Assembly: GCA_963720675.1 (NCBI GenBank) | Contig: CAVRGH010000010.1 | Location: forward strand, 2,170,001 to 2,234,000 | DNA length: 64,000 nucleotides | Source: JALHSW01 sp963720675 | GTDB taxonomy: Bacteria > Actinomycetota > Acidimicrobiia > IMCC26256 > PALSA-555 | Direction: 5' to 3' | Shown: positions 7,749 through 15,328 of the stretch, piece by piece | Layout of the letters: each line of letters begins with the position of its first letter | How positions within the stretch are numbered: the stretch's first letter is position 1 | The notes under the pieces: model-generated | What the model saw: only the letters and a program-made list of their open reading frames with translations | Told to the model about the DNA's origin: nothing | Databases searched by the model: none | Position numbers and translations under genes: made by a program

Positions 7749-8615
7749 CTACTGGTGCCGTCGTCGTGCGAGCTCGAAGCACGCGACCGCAGCCGCCGCC
7801 GACACGTTCAGCGAGTCGAGCTCGCCGTGCATCGGGATGTGCGCGAGCACGTCGCAACGATCCCGCGCGAGCCTCGACAGCCCGCTCCCCTCGGCGCCGA
7901 GCACGAGCACCACCGACGCGTCGGCAACCGGCAGGTCGTGGACCGACGTCGGGCCGTCACCGTCGAGGCCGACGCTCCACACACCGGCGCGCGATGCCTG
8001 CTCGAGCGCGGCGGGGATCCCGGCGACGAGCGCGATCGGCAGGTGCTCGACCGCTCCCGCCGCTGCCTTCACCGCGGCCGGGGTGAGGAGCGCACTGCGG
8101 TGGCGCGGGAGCAGCGCACCGGTCGCGCCGGCGACCTCGGCGGTGCGGAGGATCGCGCCGAGGTTCTGGGGATCGGTGACGCCGTCGACCGCGACCAGGA
8201 ACGCCTGGTGGGTGCCGCACAACGCGCCGATCGACGCCGACGCGATCGGTGCCGCCAGGGCGACCACCCCCTGATGGGACTCGACGTGCGATTCGCGCGC
8301 GATCCGAGAGCCGTCGACGAAGCGCACCGACACCCCCGCGTGCCCCGCGAGCTCAACGATCTCCTCCAAGACCTCGCTGTGATCGCGATCGCGCGCCACG
8401 AAGAGGGTGCGGACGTGGCGCTTGCCGGCGACGAGCAGCTCGCGCACGGCCCGCCGGCCCGGCACGACGTCGCCGCCCAGACCCCCGCTCTTGGGAGCCC
8501 CGCCCGTGGCGTCGCTCGTCCTCGGGCCGCCACTCCTCGGGCCGGCACTCTTGGGGCCGCCACCCCTGGAGCCGCCCCGGGCGCCGCCCGCGGCGCCGCG
8601 TCGCCGACCGCTCAC
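7749..8615 (-). CDS. rlmB: 23S rRNA 2'-O-methyltransferase, TrmH/RlmB family
   Basis: A 288-residue SPOUT methyltransferase. GRRAVRELL marks the N-terminal substrate-binding domain; DPQNLGAILRTAEVAGA, LGAEGSGL and SLNVSAAAAVACFE are the three SPOUT motifs forming the knotted SAM site. It should methylate a guanosine of 23S rRNA (G2251 in E. coli), or a tRNA position in close relatives. The first 45 or so residues are a basic Gly/Ser/Pro-rich tail with imperfect repeats of GGPKSAG type, common in actinobacterial members. The start overlaps the cysS stop by 4 bp, as in the mycobacterial cysS-rlmB pair. Confidence 0.9.
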   Translation of the reverse strand: MSGRRRGAAGGARGGSRGGGPKSAGPRSGGPRTSDATGGAPKSGGLGGDVVPGRRAVRELLVAGKRHVRTLFVARDRDHSEVLEEIVELAGHAGVSVRFVDGSRIARESHVESHQGVVALAAPIASASIGALCGTHQAFLVAVDGVTDPQNLGAILRTAEVAGATGALLPRHRSALLTPAAVKAAAGAVEHLPIALVAGIPAALEQASRAGVWSVGLDGDGPTSVHDLPVADASVVLVLGAEGSGLSRLARDRCDVLAHIPMHGELDSLNVSAAAAVACFELARRRHQ

Positions 8616-9985
8616 CCGCGATGCCAGATCGTGCGGCCGGCGCCGTCCTCGAGCGTGATGCCGAGGGCCGTCAGCTCGTCACGGATCCGGTCGGCGGTCG
8701 CGAAGTCGCGGGCGGCGCGCGCGGCGTCGCGCTCGGCAACCAGAGCGTCGATCCCGGCATCATCACCGGTGCCGGCCTCGACCGCGAGCCCGAGGGCCCC
8801 CGCGAGCTCTCGGACCGTGGCCGCCAGCGTCGCGGCGCGCGCTGCGTCGCCGGCATCGATCGCCTGGTTGGCCGCGCTCGCCGCCTCGAACACCGCGGCC
8901 ATCGCCGCCGGGGTGCCGAAGTCGTCGTCCATCGCCTCCACGAACCGCGCCCGGAACGCCTCGTCGACCGGTGCGGCCGTGGGATCGATCCCGAGTCCGC
9001 CGACACGGCGCGCCAACGCGTCGAGGCGGGCTACGCCGCTCGCCGCGGTGGTGAGCTCTGCGTCGCCGAGCTCCATCGCCTTGCGGTAGTGGGTCTGCAA
9101 CACGCTGAGGCGGAACGCACGAGCGCCATGGGCGTCGAGCGCCTCCGCGAGGGTGTGGAAGTTTCCGAGCGACTTCGACATCTTCTCGCCGCCGATCTCG
9201 ACCATGCCCGAGTGGATCCAGTGGCGTGCGAAAGGGTGCCCGGCCGCTTCGGCCTGAGCGCGCTCGTTCTCGTTGTGCGGGAACACCAGGTCGTCCCCGG
9301 CGCCGTGCAGATCGAAACCGTCGCCGAGCAGGTCGAGCGACATCGCCGAGCACTCGATGTGCCAGCCGGGGCGCCCCGGACCCCAGGGCGAGTCCCACGT
9401 CGGCTCACCGGGCTTGGCCGCCTTCCAGAGCGCGAAGTCCATCGGGCTGCGCTTCTCGTCGTCGACCTCGACGCGGGCGCCGGCGGAGTCGAGAAGCTGG
9501 TCGACGCTCCGGTGCGGCAGCGCGCCGTACCCGGGGAACGAGACGACGTCGAAGTAGACGCCCTGGCCGTCGAGGACGTAGGCATGACCGCGCGCGATGA
9601 GCGCCTCGATCAGGTCGAGCATCCCGACGATGTAGTCGGTCGCGTGGGGCACTTCGTCGGGTCGGCGCACCTCGAGTCGATCGAGCTGCTTCCAGTACTC
9701 GGCCTCGAACTGCTCGGCGATCGAGGTCTCGGTGCCGCCGGCCTCCTGGGCGCGGGCGATGATCTTGTCCTCGACGTCGGTGACGTTGCTCACGAAGCGC
9801 ACGTCGAGCCCCGACCACTCGAGGTAGCGGCGGATGACGTCATACACGACCGCGGTCCGGCCGTGGCCGACGTGGGGGACGTCGTACACGGTTGGCCCGC
9901 AGACGTAGACGGACACCTGCCCAGGGTCGCGATGGGTGAGCTCGACCTTCGCTCGCTCGAGCGTGTCGAAGATCCGGACCGTCAT
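8612..9985 (-). CDS. cysS: Cysteine--tRNA ligase
   Basis: 457 residues, normal length. CGPTVYDVPHVGHGRT contains the first zinc cysteine and the HIGH-type motif (HVGH), WHIECSAM holds zinc ligands, HNENERAQAEA is diagnostic of CysRS, and KMSKSLGN is the second class I signature. It charges tRNA-Cys. The 4-bp overlap with rlmB and the same-strand ispF upstream make it part of the carD-ispD-ispF-cysS-rlmB row. An internal promoter just upstream could add expression. Confidence 0.97.
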   Translation of the reverse strand: MTVRIFDTLERAKVELTHRDPGQVSVYVCGPTVYDVPHVGHGRTAVVYDVIRRYLEWSGLDVRFVSNVTDVEDKIIARAQEAGGTETSIAEQFEAEYWKQLDRLEVRRPDEVPHATDYIVGMLDLIEALIARGHAYVLDGQGVYFDVVSFPGYGALPHRSVDQLLDSAGARVEVDDEKRSPMDFALWKAAKPGEPTWDSPWGPGRPGWHIECSAMSLDLLGDGFDLHGAGDDLVFPHNENERAQAEAAGHPFARHWIHSGMVEIGGEKMSKSLGNFHTLAEALDAHGARAFRLSVLQTHYRKAMELGDAELTTAASGVARLDALARRVGGLGIDPTAAPVDEAFRARFVEAMDDDFGTPAAMAAVFEAASAANQAIDAGDAARAATLAATVRELAGALGLAVEAGTGDDAGIDALVAERDAARAARDFATADRIRDELTALGITLEDGAGRTIWHRG

Positions 9986-10006
9986 CGCCCTGCTCTCATC
10001 CGGGCA

Positions 10007-10012
10007 AGGCTA
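10007..10012 (-). promoter_or_regulatory. Possible internal -10 element before cysS
   Basis: TAGCCT lies 21 nt before the cysS ATG, in the 39-bp gap after ispF. It resembles the TAnnnT hexamers of this window. It may give cysS-rlmB their own transcript. Confidence 0.3.
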
Positions 10013-10024
10013 CGACAGCACTGG

Positions 10025-10513
10025 TCACGAACCGTCGCTGAATTCCGCGGCCTGCAGCAGCGCGACCGCCCACGCGGCGATTCCCTCACCGCGTCCGACC
10101 GCGCCCACGCCCTCGGTGTGCTTGGGCTTCACCGACACGACGCCGTCGACGGCGGCCGAGAGCAGCGCGCTCATGTCGGCGACGTGCGGTGCGAGCCGGG
10201 GTTGCTCGGCCGCCACGACGACATCGACGTTGGTCACGTGCCAGGCGGCAGCGTGCACGCTCGCGGCGACGTCGCGGAGCAGCACGATCGACGAGACCCC
10301 TCGATACTGCTCGTCGGAGGCCGGGAACAGCGTGCCCAAGTCGGGCAGGCCGGCGGCGCCGAGCAGCGCGTCGGCGACCGCGTGCGCGACCACATCTGCG
10401 TCGGAGTGCCCTGCGAGCCCGGGGCTGTCAGGGATCGTGACGCCACCCAGCACGAGCGGACCTTCGCCCCCGAACGCGTGCACGTCGAACCCGAGGCCGA
10501 CACGGAGGCTCAT
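10025..10513 (-). CDS. ispF: 2-C-methyl-D-erythritol 2,4-cyclodiphosphate synthase
   Basis: 162 residues. GLGFDVHAF carries the zinc ligands Asp and His, AGHSDADVVAHAVADALLGA the third His and the substrate loop, and TEGVGAVGRGEGIAA the conserved C-terminal CDP-binding stretch. It forms the cyclodiphosphate of the MEP isoprenoid pathway. The start overlaps the ispD stop by 4 bp (ATGA), so the two MEP enzymes are translationally coupled. A polyprenyl diphosphate synthase later in the window uses the pathway's products. Confidence 0.96.
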   Translation of the reverse strand: MSLRVGLGFDVHAFGGEGPLVLGGVTIPDSPGLAGHSDADVVAHAVADALLGAAGLPDLGTLFPASDEQYRGVSSIVLLRDVAASVHAAAWHVTNVDVVVAAEQPRLAPHVADMSALLSAAVDGVVSVKPKHTEGVGAVGRGEGIAAWAVALLQAAEFSDGS

Positions 10514-11181
10514 CGAGGGGCTCCGCGCTCGAGCGCGGCCGCCAGCAGCGCCTCGACGACGGCGATGTCGGCAACGTTCGTGACCTTGAGGTTGCGGGGG
10601 TCGCCGGCGACGACGACCACGGTCCCTCCTGCGGCTTCGATCAGCGCCGCGTCGTCGGTGGCGTCGTCGCCGGACTCGTGGCTCGCGCGCAGTGCGGTGG
10701 CGCGGAACGCCTGCGGCGTCTGCACGGCGACCACACCTGCCCGATCCACGGTCGCCACGACGCGATCACCCTCGACGCGCTTGAGCGTGTCGGCCACGGG
10801 GAGCGCAGGAACCGCGGCGTCCGCGCCGGAGCGGACCGTGTCGATCACGAGCTCGAACAGCTCGGGAGTCGCCAGCGGCCGAGCCGCGTCGTGGACGACG
10901 ACGATCTCGGCACCGTCGTCGACCGCGCCGAGCCCGGCGCGGACCGATGCCGACCGCGTGTCGCCACCAGCGACGGCCGCCGCAACCGGCGGACCGTCCC
11001 AGACTCGGCCTTCGGGGAGCACGACGACCACCTCGTCGCACGCAGCACCGGCTGCGGCGACGGCGCGGTCGACCAGGCGCGAGTCACCCGCGGTCAGGAA
11101 CTGCTTGGGGGCGCCGAACCGCTCACCCCGACCACCGGCCACGACGATCGCCGCGATGCGGACCGTGCCCGAGCGCCCCAT
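10510..11181 (-). CDS. ispD: 2-C-methyl-D-erythritol 4-phosphate cytidylyltransferase
   Basis: 223 residues. AAIVVAGGRGERFGAPKQFL is the nucleotide-binding start with the catalytic Arg and Lys, VVVHDAARPLATPELF the second signature, and VDRAGVVAVQTPQAF the third. It makes CDP-methylerythritol in the MEP pathway. It begins 13 bp after the carD stop and overlaps ispF by 4 bp; the carD-ispD-ispF order is the mycobacterial one. Confidence 0.95.
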   Translation of the reverse strand: MGRSGTVRIAAIVVAGGRGERFGAPKQFLTAGDSRLVDRAVAAAGAACDEVVVVLPEGRVWDGPPVAAAVAGGDTRSASVRAGLGAVDDGAEIVVVHDAARPLATPELFELVIDTVRSGADAAVPALPVADTLKRVEGDRVVATVDRAGVVAVQTPQAFRATALRASHESGDDATDDAALIEAAGGTVVVVAGDPRNLKVTNVADIAVVEALLAAALERGAPR

Positions 11182-11194
11182 CGCGGCGGCGCCG

Positions 11195-11833
11195 TTACTT
11201 CTTCTTCGCCGCGGCCTTGGCCGGCTTGGCTGCGGCTGCAGCCTTCTTCGCCGGTGCCTTCTTGGCCGGGGACTTCTTCGCCGTCGACTTCTTCGCCGCG
11301 GACTTCTTCGCCGCGGACTTCTTCGCCGGCTTCTTCACGACGGGCTCGTCGGTACCCGCGAGCACCTCGTCGAGGCGCAGCTCGGCGGTCTCCTCGTCGA
11401 CGTTCAGCGCGAAGGTGAGCTCCGAGACGAGAATCTGCCGGGCGCGGGCCAGCATGCGCTTCTCGCCGGCGGACAGGCCCTTGTCGGCCTCACGCAGCGA
11501 CAGGTTCCGCACGACCTCGGCGACCTGGTAGATGTCGCCGCTCTTCAGCTTCTCGACGTGGTTCTTGAAACGACGCGACCAGTTGGTGGGCATCCGCGCC
11601 TCCTTCTTGCGAAGGACGGCGAACACCTCCTCGACCTCTTCGTCGTTGATGACGTCGCGCAGGCCGATCTCCTCGGCCTTGTCGACCGGGATCGAGACCT
11701 TGAGATCGCCGTAGGTGATGCGGAGGACGAAGTAGTCGGTCTTCTTCTCCTCGAAGACCCGCTTCTCCTTGCCCTCGATGATCGCCGCACCATGGTGCGG
11801 ATAGACGACCTTGTCACCGACGGCGAACGGCAT
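11195..11833 (-). CDS. carD: CarD-family RNA-polymerase-binding regulator with lysine-rich tail
   Basis: 212 residues from the ATG at 11833. MPFAVGDKVVYPHHGAAIIE starts the Tudor-like RNAP-interaction domain, and MPTNWSRRFKNHVEKLKSGD includes the tryptophan that props open the promoter bubble in the mycobacterial protein. The helical DNA-binding domain ends near residue 155. The last 45-50 residues are KSAAKKSAAKKST-type Ala/Lys repeats like a histone H1 tail; Mycobacterium CarD (162 aa) lacks these. The tail should bind DNA non-specifically. A frame open further upstream is not coding in character. ispD and ispF follow on the same transcript. Confidence 0.95.
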   Translation of the reverse strand: MPFAVGDKVVYPHHGAAIIEGKEKRVFEEKKTDYFVLRITYGDLKVSIPVDKAEEIGLRDVINDEEVEEVFAVLRKKEARMPTNWSRRFKNHVEKLKSGDIYQVAEVVRNLSLREADKGLSAGEKRMLARARQILVSELTFALNVDEETAELRLDEVLAGTDEPVVKKPAKKSAAKKSAAKKSTAKKSPAKKAPAKKAAAAAKPAKAAAKKK

Positions 11834-11892
11834 GGCAGACCTCACGACGAGCAGAGCGAACGAATTCCCGGAGGGGGAAGGGGAGAGGTCAC

Positions 11893-11898
11893 AGGATA
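11893..11898 (-). promoter_or_regulatory. Putative -10 element of carD
   Basis: TATCCT on the minus strand, about 60 nt before the carD start, gives a leader of some 50 nt. No clear -35 is seen. Confidence 0.4.
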
Positions 11899-11955
11899 CC
11901 AGACGGCCTCCGAATCCCCCGCCTCTGCATCCGAGGTCGACGACGGGGCCTTCAG

Positions 11956-11961
11956 TATCCT
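11956..11961 (+). promoter_or_regulatory. Putative -10 element and Shine-Dalgarno of the membrane protein gene
   Basis: TATCCT on the plus strand lies 38 nt before the GTG at 12000, and GGGAGG at 11986-11991 is a good ribosome-binding site for that start. The same hexamer occurs in the divergent carD promoter 60 bp away. Confidence 0.4.
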
Positions 11962-11999
11962 CGCAGCGCCGTCGGGCCGCGGAACGGGAGGTGTGACGC

Positions 12000-13061
12000 G
12001 TGAACGCCTCGGCTCGACGTCTGGTCGCCCGCACGCTCACGATCGCGGGCGCGCTGCTGCTCGTCGCCACGAGCGTCGTCGGGTGGGCCGATCGCACGAT
12101 CTTCGACGCCGACGCCTTCGGAGCCCGCGCGCGCACCGCACTGGAGGATCCGGCGGTGCGTACCGTCGTCGCGCGCACCCTCGTGCGCTCGGTGGTCGAG
12201 AACGCCAAGCCCGACCTGATCGCCGCGCGCCCGCTGCTCGAATCGGCGGCCGAGACGGTCGTGGCGACGCCGACGTTCGCGAACCTCTTCGAGGGCGCGG
12301 CACGCGCCACCGGGCGCCTGCTGGTCGAGGAACCGACCGGCAACGTCGTCGTGCGCTCCAACCAGGCGCTCCTGCTGCTCATCGACACGATCCGCGAGTA
12401 CACGCCCAGCGTCGCTGAGCAGATCCCCGACTCGATCGATGCCGCGCTCCTCCGCGGTCCGCGGCGTCTCCGACGAGCTCCGGTTCTGGCGCTTCGGGAG
12501 CACCGTGCAGGAGCTGGCGTGGATCTTCCCGCTCCTGGCCCTGCTCTCGTGGGCGTTCGCCATCGGCATCGCCGCCGACCGCCGCCGCACCGTCGAGGGC
12601 ATCGGTCTGGCGACCGCGGGCGGCGGGCTCCTCGTGCTGGTCGGCCTCCGGGTCGGGGGCGCGCTCGTCGTCGGCGCGATCGACGACTCGACCACCCGCG
12701 ACGCGGGTCGTGCCGTCTGGGACACCTACACCGAGGGCTTGCGGACCCTCGGCTGGTTCGGGATCGGCATCGGCCTGCTGGTCACCGCCGCCGCGCTCGC
12801 CGCGCGGCCCGAGCCGAGCCGGCTGGATCCCGCGCACCTCCGGGCGCGGATCGGTGGCGTCCTCCGGGCGAACCCCTCGAACCGCTGGGGCTGGGGCGCT
12901 CGGATCCTGCTCGCCGGCGGGCTCGGGATCTTCATGATCGCCTCACCACTCCGGTTCGCCGAGCTCGCGCTGGTGCGTCCTCGGCGTCGCGTTGGTGTAC
13001 TTCGCGCTCGTCGCCGCCTTCGAGCTGCTCGCCCGGCCCGACGCGGACGCGGCGCTGCCCG
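12000..13061 (+). CDS. Integral membrane protein, frameshifted in the assembly
   Basis: Reading starts at GTG 12000 with a signal-anchor helix (TIAGALLLVATSVVGW), then about 110 extracytoplasmic residues. It continues in the next frame from about 12460 with helices ELAWIFPLLALLSWAFAIGI, GGGLLVLVGLRVGGALVVG, TLGWFGIGIGLLVTAAALA and LLAGGLGIFMIAS, and in the third frame from about 12976 with LGVALVYFALVAAFELLA. So two single-base shifts break one coherent protein of five or six helices. I do not recognise the family. The end is not clear: it either stops near 13060, or a third shift fuses it to the PI-PLC-like domain that follows. Sequencing error is more likely than decay. Confidence 0.55.
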
Positions 13062-14093
13062 GTGCACCGCCGACGCACCCTCGTCGTCGCGGTGGTGCTC
13101 GGGATCGCACTCGCCGTCGGCACGACCCTCGTGCTGATCAAGGACTCCCCCGAGCCCCGAGCGATCTCGATCGGCTGCAACGGTCGCGTCGACCTCTGCG
13201 CTCGGCGGCTCGATCAGGTCGTGTTCCCGACGTCGCACAACGCGAACGCTGCGGCCGACGACGGCTACCTCGGTGCGAACCAGACGCACGGGATCGCCTC
13301 GCAGCTCGCGCAGGGGATCCGCGGCCTCCAGCTCGATGCGTTCGTCGGCACGCCTCGCGGCGGGCGCGTCTACACCGACTTCACCGACGTCAACGTCGAG
13401 TCGCTGACCGCGAGCGTGGGGCCCGACCTCGTCGAACGGGCCGAGCAGGCGCGGGCCATCATCGGCCCGCCGCCGGACGCGTCGCGCCAGCACCTGTACC
13501 TGTGCCATGGCTTCTGCGAGATCGGGTCGACACGCGCGTCGGAGGCGTTCGCGACGATCGCGTCGTTCCTCGCCCGGCACCCGAACGAGGTGCTCTTCGT
13601 GATCTTCGAGGACTATGCGCCCGTCGACCTGCTGGAGCACGAGCTGGTGCGCGCCGGGCTGGGCGACCAGCGCTACCCCCTCGACCCCGATCGGCCGCTC
13701 CCGACCCTGCGGGAGATGATCCGCTCCGACCGTCGGCTCGTCACCGTGCTCGAGAACCAGGACGGCGGACCCGCGATGCCCAATGGCTACACCGACGGCA
13801 TCGTCCAGGAGACGCCCTACTCGTTCCGGAACCCGGCCGCGCTCGCCGCACGGGACTCCTGCCGACCCGAGCGCGGGCTCGCCACCGCCCCGATCTTCCT
13901 GCTGAACCACTGGGTCACCCCCGCCTCGCGATCGGGCTCGATCCGGGTCAACCAGTTCGCGTTCCTCGACGACCGAGCGCGACGCTGTCAGGAGGAACGG
14001 GGCCTGCTGCCCAACCTGGTCGCCATCGACTTCGTCGAGGAAGGCGATCTCTACGCTGTGGTCGACCAGCTCGACGAGGAGGCACGCCGGTGA
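13062..14093 (+). CDS. Secreted or membrane-anchored PI-PLC X-domain-like protein
   Basis: From GTG 13062 the protein starts with three arginines and a helix (TLVVAVVLGIALAVGTTLVL), a good signal anchor, followed by a phosphatidylinositol-phospholipase-C-like TIM barrel. FPTSHNANA holds the first catalytic-type His, GIRGLQLDAFV the Asp strand, and YLCHGFCEIGSTR a second His; EVLFVIFEDY follows. 343 residues. Bacterial relatives cleave phosphoinositol lipids or glycerophosphodiesters without calcium, but many are uncharacterised. It ends inside the GTGA overlap with the uspA-like gene. It could instead be the C-terminal part of the preceding membrane protein if a third frameshift is real. Confidence 0.7.
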   Translation: MHRRRTLVVAVVLGIALAVGTTLVLIKDSPEPRAISIGCNGRVDLCARRLDQVVFPTSHNANAAADDGYLGANQTHGIASQLAQGIRGLQLDAFVGTPRGGRVYTDFTDVNVESLTASVGPDLVERAEQARAIIGPPPDASRQHLYLCHGFCEIGSTRASEAFATIASFLARHPNEVLFVIFEDYAPVDLLEHELVRAGLGDQRYPLDPDRPLPTLREMIRSDRRLVTVLENQDGGPAMPNGYTDGIVQETPYSFRNPAALAARDSCRPERGLATAPIFLLNHWVTPASRSGSIRVNQFAFLDDRARRCQEERGLLPNLVAIDFVEEGDLYAVVDQLDEEARR

Positions 14094-14560
14094 ACGTCCT
14101 CATAGGTACCGACGGATCCGACGACGCGGTCGAGGCGGCCCGCCGGGCGCTCTCGGTGCTGGGCGCCGCCACGACCGTGACGCTCGTGTGCGTCGTCGAG
14201 CCGCCGGCGATCGCGGCCGCGGGCATGGAGTCCGGGATGGCCGGCGGTATCGCGACCCCGGACGAGATCGACTCCGCGTGGGCGGCGATCAAGGCGGAAG
14301 CCGCCGCCGCACTCGACCGAACCGAGGCGGCGGTCACGACCGTGGCCCCGAAGGGCGCGGTGGTCGAGCAAGTGCTCGAGGAGGGCGCGCCCGGCCCGGC
14401 GCTCTGTCGCCTCGCCGAGGCTCGCGCCATCGACGTCGTCGTCGTGGGCTCACGGGGCCGCGGCGCGATCCGACGCGCCCTGCTGGGCTCGGTGAGCACG
14501 CACGTCGCGAACAACGCGCCGTGCCCGGTGCTGGTCGTGCGAGCCGGTACGGACGGGTAG
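14090..14560 (+). CDS. Universal stress protein (UspA family)
   Basis: 156 residues in one Usp domain: VNVLIGTDGSDDAVEAARRAL at the start has the conserved Asp, and VVVGSRGRGAIRRALLGSVS is the G-x2-G-x9-G-S/T ATP-binding motif with VSTHVANNAPCPVLVVR at the end. It should bind ATP and be induced by stress or starvation. The GTG at 14090 overlaps the stop of the PLC-like gene, so translation is coupled. A Crp-type regulator follows 66 bp later on the same strand. Confidence 0.88.
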   Translation: MNVLIGTDGSDDAVEAARRALSVLGAATTVTLVCVVEPPAIAAAGMESGMAGGIATPDEIDSAWAAIKAEAAAALDRTEAAVTTVAPKGAVVEQVLEEGAPGPALCRLAEARAIDVVVVGSRGRGAIRRALLGSVSTHVANNAPCPVLVVRAGTDG

Positions 14561-14626
14561 GTCGACCGACCGCCGGATCGCTCCACGGGCGACCGCACTA
14601 CGCTGCGCCGCCGGGGGTGTCACGAC

Positions 14627-15293
14627 GTGGCCGAACGCCGGTTGCTCGACAGTACGGATCTCTTCGCGGCGCTGCCGCCCGACGTGCTCGCCGCGCTCCG
14701 TGACGAGACGACGGTCAGGGAGATCGCCCGCAACGAGGTGCTGTTCGAGCAGGGCGACGCCTCGTCGAGCCTCTACGTGGTGAGCAGCGGGCGGATCGCG
14801 ATCGCGACGCAGTCGGGCGACGGGCGCGAGTCGGTGATCGCGGTGCTCGAGGAGGGCGGCCTGTTCGGCGAGCTGCCGCTGTTCGACGACGAGCCCCGGG
14901 TCGCCGACGTCCGGGCGCTGGTCGACTCGACGGTGCTCGAGCTCGCGTACGAGCCGGTCCGCCGAGTCCTGCGCGAGCGGCCCGAGCTGCTGTGGATCCT
15001 CGTGCGGCTCCTCGTGACGCGGCTGCGCGCCACCGACGAAGCGCTCGCCGATGCCGTGTTCCTCGACGTCCCGGCGCGCACCGCGAAGCGGTTGCTCGAG
15101 CTCGCCGGCGACGACGACTCGTTCACCCTGCCGCTCACCCAGGAAGAGCTGGCCGCGATGGTCGGCGCCTCGCGGGAGCGCGTGAACAAGGCGATCTCGA
15201 CGTTCATCCGCCTCGACTGGCTCGAGCTCGAGGGTCGGAACCACTACCGGATCCTCGATCGCCAGTCCCTCGAGGAGCGCGGCGACGCTCTAG
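14627..15293 (+). CDS. Crp/Fnr-family transcription regulator
   Basis: About 222 residues. An N-terminal cyclic-nucleotide-binding domain (LFEQGDASSSLYVVSSGRIA, GGLFGELPLFDDEPR) is followed by the dimer helix and a winged helix with LTQEELAAMVGASRERVNKA as recognition region. The GELPL...R phosphate cassette is close to that of cAMP-binding members. There are no Fnr-type cysteines. The frame runs on past 15290 into sequence antisense to the next gene; a TAG at 15291-15293 in the adjacent frame suggests a one-base error near the C-terminus, and I place the end there. The length then fits the family. Confidence 0.82.
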
Positions 15294-15328
15294 GGCTCGA
15301 CCCCGGTGTTCTTGGCACGCCAGAAGGC

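Noticed and set aside
8249..12418. A 1,389-codon open frame on the plus strand
   Set aside because: It runs antisense to rlmB, cysS, ispF, ispD and carD, and its product is Arg/Pro/Ala-rich without any motif. Long antisense frames are expected at this GC content.
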